64,000 bases of DNA, taken from Antennarius striatus. Its lineage: Eukaryota > Chordata > Actinopteri > Lophiiformes > Antennariidae. Shown piece by piece: positions 49,262 through 61,873 of this stretch. Below the pieces are notes generated by a model. It was not told the DNA's origin and made no database searches. It worked only from the letters and a program-made list of their open reading frames with translations. Made by a program: the position numbers and the translations under genes. Location: assembly GCF_040054535.1 (NCBI RefSeq), contig NC_090780.1:16525501-16589500 (forward strand), written 5' to 3'. How positions within the stretch are numbered: the first letter of the stretch is position 1; each line of letters starts with the position of its first letter.

Positions 49262-50560
49262 TGAATGAATGAATGAATGAATGAATGAATGCTTTATTTC
49301 GAACATGTGTGCAGAATAACAACAATAATCAAGACAAAAATAATAATAATCAAGACAAAAATAATAATAATAATAATACACAAAACATGCCCGAAAAGGA
49401 GTAGGATGAAGCATAAGCTTATTTAATCCTACCCCTTCTTCACTTCTCTATTAGCTTGAATTCCCTACTTATAGCAATAGAGTGCATAGTACAAAATGAA
49501 TATGCAGAGAACCCACGCAGACACGGGGAGAGCGTGCGAACTCCGCACAGAGCGGGACTCGAACCTGTGTCCACCTTTTTGTGAGGCAGCAGCGCTAACC
49601 ACTGCGCCACCGTGCCGCCACCTCTTTAGTTTATTGATTGAAATTTCATGATTGATTGTGTCAAATGCTTTTTTAAGATCTATGAATATGCCAACAGAGA
49701 GTAGTTTATGATCTATGGCATTGGTGAGCTCCTCAATTGATTCTATCAATGCTAGTGATGTTGAACTGTTTGCTCTAAATCCATACTGTCTATTAGAGAG
49801 AAATTTATGTTTATTTATGAATTTATCTAGTCTGTTATTGAATATTTTTTGTAGGATTTTGGAGAATTGTGGAAGCAAGGAAACAGGCCTGTAATTTGTG
49901 AAGTGGTGTCTATCCAAAGTTTTATACAGTGGTACAACTTTAGCTATTTTCATTCTGTTAGGAAATTTACCAGTCTGGAATGATAAGTTGCAGATGTATG
50001 TGAGTGGTTCTGAAATCTCCTCAATGACCTTTTTTACAAATGTCATATCAATTTCATTTAAATCCGTAGATGTTTTACCTTTACATTTATTTACAATATC
50101 TATTATTTCCTTTCCTTCCACTGCTGTGAGGAACATTAAACTGGGATTCCTTTCTATAAGGTTGTCACTCCACTTCTCATCTAAAAATGGATCTGTGATT
50201 TCATCTGCCAGTTTTGGTCCAACATTTACAAAAAAAACTATTAAAACTGTTGACAACATCATCCATATTATCCATTTTCATGTTATTTTCAACAAAATAT
50301 TGAGGGTAGCTCTGTCGTTTAGTACCATTTTTAATAATATTGTTTAATATGTCCCACATTCCTTTAATGTTGTTTTTGTTATTACATAATATTTTGCTGT
50401 AATATTCCTTTCTACACACCCTTATAATATTAGTTAACTTATTTTTATATTTTTTGTATTTATTTTCTGCCTCTTTTGTTCATTTTTTATCGAACTCTAT
50501 ATATAGTGTATTTTTCTGCAGGTGTTTTATTAAATATTAAATTAAGATAACTCAAAGAAG
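49262..50560 (-). mobile_element. Truncated non-LTR retrotransposon (jockey/CR1-superfamily type)
   Basis: On the - strand the RT frame carries NYRPVSLLPQFSKILQKIFN, NRQYGFRANSSTSLA and FIDLKKAFDTINHE, the last containing the first catalytic Asp. The frame then runs straight into a SINE (49502-49622), and the YxDD-bearing part is missing. The 3' UTR (49291-49500) ends ACACATGTTCGAAATAAAGC plus (ATTC)n. It is inactive. The clade is not certain. Confidence 0.75.
49502..49622 (-). mobile_element. SINE fragment nested in the LINE
   Basis: Head half of the DANA-like family in reverse (GAGAACCCACGCAGACACGG to ACTGCGCCACCGTGCCGCCA). It joins the LINE RT directly, producing the chimeric frame at 49465-50262. 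Confidence 0.8.
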
Positions 50561-50656
50561 AAGACAAGGGGCGACAGTGCACGATGTTGGAGCTCCTAAC
50601 CTAGAAGCAGAGGATGAGATTAAAACTGTATTGGGGACAGCATGGTTTCTGCCTTG

Positions 50657-50697
50657 TGTTTGTTTGTTTGTTTGTTTGTTTGTTTGTTTGTTTGTTT
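50657..50697 (+). repeat. (TTTG)n simple repeat
   Basis: About ten TTTG units. Adjacent frames reading CLFVCLFV are artefacts. Confidence 0.95.
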
Positions 50698-50859
50698 TGC
50701 TCATGACAGATGGAAAACATCCCACTCGATGTGGATGATGCTGTATTATACGTCACACCTCTTTTGCATGGGTAATGGCAGCATCCTTTTTAAAATCACA
50801 CACTGTGAAGGCATTGTGTTGCTGCTGGATTGTTAAGTATAAATAAACAATGTGGGCAT

Positions 50860-51300
50860 ACAGAAACACTGTGGGAGGAAGCCAGAGCATCTGGAAGAAG
50901 AGTGAGCATGTAAACTCCAAACAGAAAGACCCCTGGTCTGAAGTGGGGCTTCTTGCTGTGAGGTGATACTATTAGCCACTGCATCACTTTGCCACTAATA
51001 AATTACTTCACAAATACTAGTTGATAAATTGACTTGTTGACTGTTTAACAAACCAGTCAGGCAAATTAGTCCTACAGAATTGATGTTATAAATTATTAGG
51101 TTGAGGCAGACTTGGTAGTGCTGTTACCTTACAACAGGGAGGTCCTGAGTTCAAAACCCATGAAGGGTATTTTTTCTGTGTGGTGTTGACATGGTATGAA
51201 AAGGTTTCCCCCTACAGAAGCTCCAGTTTCTTCCTCCCCAAAAAAAGTGCAATACTGGTGACTTTAAAATGGCCATTGGTGTGAATAGTTATTTGCTTTC
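50860..51300. mobile_element. Two degraded SINE fragments in opposite orientations
   Basis: 50860-51000 resembles the SINE head in reverse (CTGTGGGAGGAAGCCAGAGC ... TTCTTGCTGTGAGGTGA). 51105-51300 resembles it in forward orientation (AGTGCTGTTACCTTACAACA ... TTGGTGTGAATAG). Both are much decayed. Confidence 0.45.
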
Positions 51301-51916
51301 TATGTGAGTTAACTTGAATTTCTGCAATATTCCACAAAGTTATTTTTTGAAGTGACTCGTCAGAGGCTCGCCCACTGGTTCCACAGCTCCTCCAATGACA
51401 GCATAAGGTAGACACTCTCCTTCAAATCTTCTTTGAGTTTGCCATAGGGAGACGCGTGGTGCATCATTGAGCTTGTCTACAGTTACCTGAGTCTTGACAT
51501 CACAAACTTGTTCAGGGTGTACCCCACCTCCCATCCAGGCTTCAGCACCTGCCCCCTCTTTCCCCATCCACAGTAACACTGACCTATGATGCGCTAGTCC
51601 ATGTCTACCAAATAGTCAATGTGGTCGGTCTTTAAATAGGGCACTTAGTGCTGGGTTTCAAATTAGCCAAAACTTTCTGTTTTTTTTTTTTTTCATTTGA
51701 ATTTCTCCAAATGAACTTTCAAGTGCGCTGCAAGTAAAACATCTCTTTTTCCAGAAAAAAATAGATGTTTTGAGTGAGAGATGAATTACAACTTATTGAA
51801 CCACAAAATAAAGTCCTTCACCATGGTAACCATGAGCCGAGAAGCAGCGAGTTAACAACAGAGCAGTTGCCATCTCCCACGCAGTACACAAAGGCACACA
51901 CAAACTTCCACACATA

Positions 51917-51917
<1 letters not shown>

Positions 51918-52011
<94 letters not shown>

Positions 52012-52018
52012 ACACACA
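51918..52018. repeat. (CA)n microsatellite
   Basis: Long CA tract with a few A or T interruptions. Frames across it are not genes. Confidence 0.95.
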
Positions 52019-55000
52019 AATGCAGAAAAGCAGTGCTAACAGGTTGTATTGTAAATATGACAACGTACTTAGTCATGACTTATCACTTTGTCTTTGTGAA
52101 ACCACAAAATACACTCATCTGCTTGTATAGATAAGACCATGATTTTTTTAATGATCCATTTGATGTTCCTCAGAGATGCAGCGGTGTATATTTAAGACAT
52201 AAGAATTGTTTAATTTATTTTCTCTCAAAAAACATTTTTATGTGTATTGAATATGATGTAATTGTTGAAATAAAAGAGAATATTGTTGATACTGTGAGTA
52301 AGACTGCATGTTCACCTCCCTCTATGCATTTCTATCCCTCGCTCCTCCACCACCTCTTATTACGGCTGCTGGGCTTGTCACCATGGCAGCAAATTTTCTC
52401 TCTGCCACCTTTCTGTGTAAACCCAGTATGTATTGCATACATGTTTAGCTGTAATGAATGAGGCTTGTCCTTGAGTCCTTTTGCATTCCCAGGATCAGCT
52501 GGAGCCCACTCCACTTGTGAACGAACTTCAAATGCGGCGACAGGCAAAGACTGTTAAGCCACCTTTTTCAACATGTTAATGTACAACCAGGTGCATGATG
52601 TGCTCATATATACTTATGCTTGTATAGATTTTTGCGTGTGTGTGTGCGTGCGTGCATGCGTGTGCACACACGTGCATACGCGTGCATGTGCATATGCATG
52701 TGTGTCATTCCATAAAATAATTTCCTGATAAATTAAATACATTCCAAAAAGTGTTTGCTTTTGTTCTGATGTGCTTAAAATAAGCAGTCAGTTTAGTGAC
52801 AATACCATTAGGATTAAATTTGGTTAAAAGACAGCTGAAAACAATCATTTACCGCATGAAAAATAATACAAAGACACGTGTAGTTATTTTTCTGTATAGA
52901 TTCACATTTAAGCAATATGCTGCAAAATGAAAGCAAGAGAAGACATGACTTTAATTTATACATCTCCCATTTATGTCCCGACAGCTGATGTCAGCATGTG
53001 GAAGATGTAATTGACATGCAAAGAGGAAAAATAAAGGTGAGACAGAGAAGGAATTGAGCAAGTGAGGGCAGATAACAGATAGAAGGAACGGATTTTCTTT
53101 CTCCAATAAAAGCGACAACCCCCAGTGTTGCTATGGCGACCTTCTCTCTCCCCCTTCCTTTCAGAGAACTACCACTTATCCTTGCTGCTCTCAGTCAGCA
53201 GGGCATGAGGGTGTGTGTGCTGGTGTGTGTGTTGGCTCCTGAATGAATCGAGCAAATGAAGGAGAAAGTCATTAGGGAGCCAAGTAAGACACACACACCT
53301 TTGACATGTGTACACATTTCAAATTAATACAAATTAATAAGCCCACAAGAAGCAAAAGCTTCATATTTTTGTGTTAGCTTGACTTATCTGCTATTTTCTC
53401 TCCATTCCTGTTTGCTTGTTCATCTCATAGCATATTCTGCAGTGTCTCCTCTCTATCCTCGTCTATCTTTCATTACCACTCTGCCTGATTTTCAGTCACC
53501 ACACAACCATTCAAATGCACATAGCTTCTCTACCAGAACTTCCTGTATGAACTGCAATGGAAAATACATCTATAAGAATATACCATCCATGGAGAGTTAT
53601 TTCCCATTTGACAGACCAAAGTGAACGTAAAAGCAAAATGTTAATCATGCCACAAATCACATCATATGTCAAAGGAAATCACAATTAAATTCCATCTTTG
53701 TACTAAATTGAAAAACAATTTGCATTTAATGTAAGCATTTCATCACGCTGGTCTCAACTACTCTCCACAATTCCTTGAGCAAAGATACATGAAAGTGCAA
53801 CTTGGTCACACAGATGTTCAGCTATTATTGACATCTCGTGACTCTTTTTAATACTGTGGAGGAGATGCTTAAAATCAACAACAATGTTTGTTTGTTTTTT
53901 ACCACTGACAAAACCTACTGTTACTATGAACCTCTCATCACTCCTCACAACACCATAAGATCTCTCAGTGCTAACAACCAAAAACCAAAAAACCCTAGAC
54001 ATTTTTCTCAATATTTTGCGCTCTAAAGCTGTGATTTGCCACATGCAGTTTCAGTATAGACAGAGATACAGTATATCACATGATCATATAGTTCTGGCTC
54101 TGCATGCTGAATGCATACATCACAATTTGTTTTGATTTTCAAGTTCAAAATGGAATTGTTTCAAAGGTGAGCAGTCAATCTTCTTGGTCTCTAGCCGGGT
54201 TTGTATGTTACTTCAGAAAGATTGTGCTGGTTCACAATGGAAAAATGGGTGTTCCAGATTCAGACTGCTGTAATTTGATTTGGTAGGATTTGTGTTTGTA
54301 TGTACTCCTAACTCCTAACCATTTCGGTTTCCAGCTGCTTTACATGCAAATGCATGTGTGGTTTACTTTATATTTAATCTCCACAAAAGGGTTTACTAAA
54401 GTGCTGCATGCATGGTATTCTTCATGCTATCTGTTTTACTCTCTTTACTACAAACTGGGGTGGTCCAAAGATCGATATGTCCGTTCTAATGTTGTCATAC
54501 TTCATAATGTATATTACCTTTTCTAATTTCTATACATAGCCATAGAGTGACAGTGATTTATTGAAAATATATTGATTCTGCTTTAGGACTGCGGGCATTA
54601 CAGCCTACATGCATAGTGAAACACACTACTGTTATTTCATATATAAATTGCCAGCAGTAGGCTTGCTCTCTGAATTTGGAATTACACAGGAGCTGACAAA
54701 AAAAGTCAAGTGCCGTCCTGAGATTAGATGTCCCCCCATATGTGTCTAAAAATATTGTACACTTATTATCTCATCTTGAATAAGTTGTGTGTCTCAATTG
54801 CACTTAAAATTGTCATGTGACAGTAAATGATTCTACTAAGTATAAAAAAAAGAGTTGAAAGAAAGAGCAGTCAGCCCAGAACTAATGAGGCTCTAGAGAC
54901 AACCCGAGGTCCCACTGTTGAATTCACATCATTATGAGAATCCTAAAAGATTAATGAAGATGTCCATGTTTAATTTGTCCTGATTAAGTCAAAGATATCA

Positions 55001-55859
55001 ATCAAAAATCTGGAACTAAGATAGCCTTTCTTTGATAATGGGAACTTATTTTGAAGCTTGTTGGTTCGTTTGTCGTTGTTTGCTTCCATATTTTGCAGTT
55101 CATTTAGAATATTTTTGAATATTTTCCGAGCCTAATCCTAACAGTTTCTGTAAATTTCACGTCATTAACCGCTGGCTGTGCAAAAAATGTGTCTGATGTA
55201 AAGAAATTATTATTGTCATTTTGGATATGTTTTTAAACAAGCATTTGGTTTCTAGTGGAAAGTGAAGTGAATACTTCACAAATCAGTAAATATTGACACT
55301 AATTCAGTCAAATAAATTGAATAAATGTCTAGAAACCCCTGGAGAATTCAGACTCTTTTGTCATAGCCAGATCTGAAATAGTAGATGCTTCCTTATAGTT
55401 TTTGTCTGTGTCCACATGTGCATGTCTGTACAGAGGGTTAAATTACTTCATAATTTAGGCATACTCTTGTGCCATGTATGTTTGAGCCTCATTGAACTCT
55501 GGGGAAAATTTTAATGAATAATAATAAAAATAAATAATCAATAAAAATTAATTGAAACCTGAAGTTTAAGCAAGTCAATGTTTAAAACAGAGATCCAAAT
55601 TCATTTTTTGCATTGTGACCTTGTAAGAATTTAAAGATTCTTCTAAAACAGAAGCGGAAATGAAATTGTCAACAAGTTTGTTTTTCCTCAGAGATGAGAT
55701 GCAGCCTGTTTCGCCTGACCGGGCATTACTAAAGCATGTCTTCAATGTGCAGACAGTGGCAAGAACCCAAAATGCCACCAGAAGCCAAAGAAAACTTCTG
55801 ATCCAGAAAAGTAACACACCGTAACTAATGCAAATGCTTTTCCTTTAGTCTGTGACACT
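52019..55859. other. Long gene-free stretch upstream of the LRRN-like gene
   Basis: About 3.8 kb with an alternating purine-pyrimidine TG/CG-rich patch (52630-52705) but no supportable exon or classified element. Parts could be regulatory DNA of the downstream neuronal gene; only cross-species conservation would show that. Confidence 0.4.
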
Positions 55860-56182
55860 GCAAAAGAGAAAGAGGGACACAGTGAGGCAGAAATAGAAAG
55901 AGAGGAGGACAGATGAGAAGGACAGAAGCTCGCTGCAGAACACCTCATCTCCATTTTAGCTACAGGGAGAGACAGGAGAGAGAAAGATCCAAACTGAGCC
56001 TGTTTGCTTTTCAGCTCTGGTGGCAGAGAGGAGAAAGCTAAGCGGTGATCATTCATGATATTTTAAGACACCTACAAACGTGCTGCTGATAGTGAGAGGA
56101 CGCATGAAGCATTCGCAAAGAGGGACTGGAATCAAATGAAGGCAAGAGGAAAAACAGAGATGTAGCAGCTGCTTCAGTTGCG
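55860..56182 (+). other. Candidate non-coding first exon of the LRRN-like gene
   Basis: Purine-rich sequence ends in TTCAGTTGCG followed by a good donor (GTAAGAAACC at 56183). A plausible acceptor (TTTTCTTTTGACAAAAAG) lies near 61585-61602. LRRN genes are known to have separate 5' UTR exons before a single coding exon. Assignment is inference without transcript evidence, and the 5' limit is arbitrary. Confidence 0.25.
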
Positions 56183-56310
56183 GTAAGAAACCTGATAAAT
56201 GCTCCTAAAATTTCCTCACCACACAGAGAATATCAGTGCACTCACACAGGCATGCTGTTGCTTGTGAACACAATCTCTGTGAAAGCAGTAATGATTTTAG
56301 TGTGTTGGTC

Positions 56311-57399
<1,089 letters not shown>

Positions 57400-57926
57400 A
57401 CCTTTCTAAATATGTTTTGTGGATTTGGAGGAAACCCTGGGGATGCAGGGTGGGGCACTCAATTTGCCAATCGATTTTATAATTCAACTCTGGGTAGTGA
57501 CCAAAACAATGAGGCTATGGATGCGAGCATACAAACAGCTTAAAGGAGCTTCTGGTAGCTCAGTCTTAGAGAAAAAACAAGGTGCTAGGACAACAATGAC
57601 AAGGTGCCAATGGAATGTCGAAAGAAAATTGACATTGTGTGGTGGAATTCCTCCCAGAAATCTCCCTTTGGGGGAGTTCCAGGCACATTCAAAATAGTTA
57701 GGGGGCACCCAAAGGGGACCAACTACTAAATATATTATGTAATAAATAATCACATCTAGCCAGGGGATGCCTCAGAGACACTCATGGGGATGTTACCACG
57801 TTTCTTATCCTGTGCCACCACGATCCACTAGCTAGGTTGAAGAAAATGAAAAGATGGATGAATGATTAAAATATGGATGGATGGATGGATGGATGGATGG
57901 ATGGATGGATGGATGGATGGATGGAT
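57400..57926 (+). mobile_element. Decayed LINE 3' fragment with (GATG)n tail, probably Rex3-like
   Basis: Sequence such as CTCCCAGAAATCTCCCTTTG and GGGGGAGTTCCAGGCA, ending in AAAGATGGATG and a GATG tract (57873-57926), is in the order of an RTE/Rex3-type 3' end. The match is weak. The open frame across it is not a gene. Confidence 0.4.
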
Positions 57927-59943
57927 CGATGACAGTCCAGTGAAGCTTTATTTTTTACTTGCCATTGTACGTAATACAATGCTATAAAATTTCTTAGCTG
58001 CCTTCTAGTGATGGGAATAGCTTTCAAAGTGCACAGGGATCTCCCTGTGCACTTGACTTGGGGTATCTGCCTCAATGACACTTAAATTTTTTATTTATTT
58101 ATTTATCTATTATTTAACCAAACGGGAGTAAACTCAGGGAGTTCTTGGTTAATCATTTTACACTTTTTTTTGTCAGAAGCGAGTCATCATTTTAGTCTGT
58201 TCGTAAGTGAGAGTCCATTTTTCCAGGAATGTTGAAGTGGTCAGTCTTGTTGAGATGCAGACTCAGTGTTGAGCTGAGTTTTGTTGTGAGTATAATTTCA
58301 AATATGGCCAAATTTATGAAATAAGTGAATTTTAGAAACAATAATAAAATGAACACCCATAAGTCTGTTTGTTTTGAGGAGTGGGGAAAGCGCACAACCA
58401 TTTATGTAGGCTATGCTGGTATAGATAGACAAAAATGTACCTGTGTAACTGCCTTGACTGGGACATGATGTCTGCAGCTAGGTAAGACAATGAAAATATT
58501 AAGCATCAGGTAAATTAATGCATTCATAATACTGAGATTTTGACTGGCTATTAAAGGCTCTCTTCTCCATTTTACCGTGAGATCAACAGAAACAAACTAC
58601 ATTACATGTTGCTTTACTGCTTTGCTGACTGATGCATTTGTATGTTTGTTTTTTGTTAGTAAATCACTTATGTGAGGGCTTGTGGAGAGTCACACAATCC
58701 AATTAAATTACTCACTGTCTCTATTTAGACTGTATACACAGCAAGGATTCCTCAGCTATTTATGAAGAAAAACTTTTTCTTCCTCAACTGTTGCCTGCAA
58801 AATCGTGTAAAATTTTGATTAATGTTAGTACAGCTTAATCATATTTGTTGCCATCCTTGTATATGGTCTGGGTACTGCTGTGAAAAATATGTGAGATACT
58901 GTGCAGGCATACAATGAATACTTTCAAAGACATCTGTGTGAAAAGAACCAGGGATGCAATAATGGCCACTGAGAGCAAACCTACAGTATTCCTTATTCAT
59001 CCAGAGGACAAGGAGATTCTGAATAGCTAGGGCAACACAATAATGGACGCTACTGAGTCATACAGATATACCGTCTACTTTTTAGAATGGTTAAAGAGCA
59101 GCCACAATCTCTGTGAATACACACATCATCACACAGTCCCCTTTTCTTGAAGTACCAAACAGTCTGAGCTTTGAGAGCAAACAGCAAAAATGAAAAACAT
59201 CAAACTGACAATGAAATGAAATTATTAATATTAATATTAATAATGAATCTATTATTGAGCAGTTTGCATTTGAAAAGATTAGGCTAGAGTGAATGGTTGA
59301 AAGAGGAAGAAGAGCCTCTGGATGTAGAACCTGTGCCTGTGAGTTTGTTGTCAAATACAAAGTACACACAAACTCTTGTTACCACACGGTGCTCATGCAA
59401 TCAGAATATGTGGTTTGTAAATTTTGATAGCTTCTCTTTACATCTCAATAGGCTCAAACTCAATTGAATCATATCTGCCAATTGATTTCCCGTCTTGTTT
59501 GTAGAGTAAAGTTTTCAGGCGTCACTCCAGTCTTTATTGTCAATTGATCAAGTATGAAGTCTGCAGGGTTGGGCAGTTCTTCCAGTTAGTCATGCAGAAT
59601 GCAGACGAGTTTTATTGCACCAGATGTTAAGACAGAAAGATATTTCACACCACAAGAAAGGTTAGAATCATGATGGAAATAAATATATTTGATTAATTAG
59701 AACATGGAAAACATGGAGATGTAAGGAACAGCATTTTTGCATTTCAGTGTTGTATCATCACCAGGTACACATTTTGGACTGAAGCAAATTCCTAGGAAAA
59801 TCTCAAAATACTGAGAGTGTGGGAGATTTGTTTCCATGGTAACTCTGCAGTAAGCCTTGTGTGGCTTCTTGTTGAGTGTAATATCAATATCACATAATAA
59901 AACTCCTGTGTCCCACAGAATTTTGTTTGTATTATCAGGGAGA
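57927..59943. other. Gene-free sequence
   Basis: About 2 kb of AT-rich DNA without a recognisable exon, RNA or element. Confidence 0.45.
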
Positions 59944-60245
59944 TGGGCGACACGGTGGTGCAGTGGGTAGCAGTGGGTAGCGCTGTCGCCGCACAGCAAG
60001 GCGGTTCCGGGTTCAAGTCCCGCTCTGAGCGTAGTTTCCTTGTTCTCCCCGTTTCTACAGTATGTGGGTTCTCTCCGAGTTCTCCGGCTTCTTCTCACAT
60101 CCAAAAACATGCGCTTCAGGTTAATTGGCCGGTCCCAAATTGACCATAGGAATGAGTGTGTGTGTGTGCGTATTTGTGTGTCTGTGTGTAGCTCCGCGGT
60201 GTACTGCCATCGTGCCCGGAGTTTCCCCGCCTCACGCCCTAAGTC
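59944..60245 (+). mobile_element. DANA/V-SINE-like SINE
   Basis: Starts GGCGACACGGTGGTGCAGTG with a 10-base duplication (GGGTAGCAGT twice) in the head. It has the B-box-like GGGTTCAAGTCCC and the conserved body, and stops early near GCCTCACGCCCTA. Same family as 33744-34145. Confidence 0.8.
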
Positions 60246-61560
60246 TTGTGCAATACATTTGTAAAGTGCACAATGTTTATTAGAACATGTAAAATAAGAT
60301 CAATTTGGAAAATGTCAATCGAATTCAAATTCTCCACATAGCTAGATTAAATTCATGATAAAAAGTTTTAGCTTTCCTCATGTCTATAAATGCTTCATTT
60401 GAGGGGTGGATGTGGTGAAAAATTAGGAAACTTCTTTTGCTTATTCGGGGGTGGGTTGTGACATCAGCAAGGTGAAGTGGGGTATTCTCTGCTCCCTGTG
60501 GGGGAAGCTGAGGCATTCCTCAGTGTTGGGTCTTTGTTTGAGGACCCTGGACATCCAGAGGCAGCTCACAGTAGACCTCTCCTCCTTCATGTGGAAAGAA
60601 CCCAGCTGAGGTAGCTCTGTTAGTTTTGTATCTTTTAATTTTAAGATTTTTATTCATTACTGTATAGTTTTTGATGGGGCCCCACTGGGATGAGCTGAGA
60701 AAAATATAGTCATTTAATTTTGCCCTCACAGTTTTGAGGAAAGACCTCTGAAAACATTTCAGACACTCTCCGGGTGGATGTTTAACAGAGTACACATCAG
60801 CTATTTTTCTCACCAGTTGTTGGGGACCTGAGTAAAGAGCATAATGTGCTTAAATTCAGTGGTTGTACAGGGACTTATTCCATGAATAAACAATACTGCT
60901 GCTTTTCTTTCCTGCAACAATTTGTTACCACATTCACCAGAACATCTAAAATTCATGTCAATGTTGTGTTTACAAAATGCACGTTTAATGACACATATAC
61001 TGTACTGTATATAAGACTGCAAATGCTGTAAATATTGCATGTGTGTGTGTGCGTGTGTGTGTGGGGGGGGGTCACTACTTATATGTAGGCTTAAAAACAC
61101 AAGGCTGATAGTAAAATATATTCTTGGGGGTTCTGACAAACAGGGATACTGACATAAATTTTTATAATACTACACGAATATGTTCTTGTCCTGTGGGATG
61201 AAAGAAACATAAAAAGCTTTTAGCAGAGCATTGCTTTTCTCACATTTCCTTCCACTCATTTTTTCTTACTTTACTTTTTTCTTTCAGTTACCATCCGTGG
61301 TTTTCATTTGGGAATTGCTCAGGTCATGACTTCTCCTTTCCTATTATATAAATATAAATTCTCAAACACATTTTTTGTCATCATTTAAGGTGCTCATCAA
61401 TCTTGTCTTCATTACCTTTGGCAGTAGAGACTGTCTGCAAAAATATGCCCTTTGTAGCCTAGTCAGACATGCTTTAATTTTGAATTCACACAGATTTGTT
61501 TCAGAGCTGGAACTGATGCTCTTCATAATGCTTTTCTGAATTATTGTAGTTAATTTGGTT
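60246..61560. other. Unassigned sequence with minus-strand open frames
   Basis: Minus-strand frames 60520-60813 (97 aa) and 60325-60516 (63 aa) lie in the same frame, separated by one stop and one codon. No family is recognised. A (TG)n/(G)n patch lies at 61040-61070. A decayed repeat or pseudogene is likeliest. Confidence 0.3.
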
Positions 61561-61623
61561 TCACTCTCTCTAAATCAATGTCTTTTTCTTTTGACAAAAA
61601 GGTGAGCCACTCTGCTGTGAGCC

Positions 61624-61653
61624 ATGAATCCTCCACCTGTGGCCTGGATCTGA
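61624..61653 (+). promoter_or_regulatory. Possible upstream ORF in the LRRN-like leader
   Basis: ATG followed by eight codons and a stop (MNPPPVAWI), 250 bases before the main start. Relevant only if the transcript includes this sequence. Confidence 0.25.
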
Positions 61654-61873
61654 GATAAGACTGCAGTGATTAAGCTACAGCTTCTGTGGAGACTCTGCTC
61701 GACTGCAGAAATAAAAACTATATCGCTTTTAGGAATGACATACCATCCACAGTTTGCACACACACCTTAAAACTGTCAAAAAAACACACCATTCTGCTCC
61801 AGATTCATCTCACATCCTCATAACAAGCACTCCTTCACCTAGTCTGAATCAGCTCCTGTTACCTGTGAGGATT

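Noticed and set aside
57419-57697. 92-codon + strand frame as a new gene
   Set aside because: It lies in a segment ending in a GATG tail that looks like a decayed LINE 3' end, and it has no recognisable domain.
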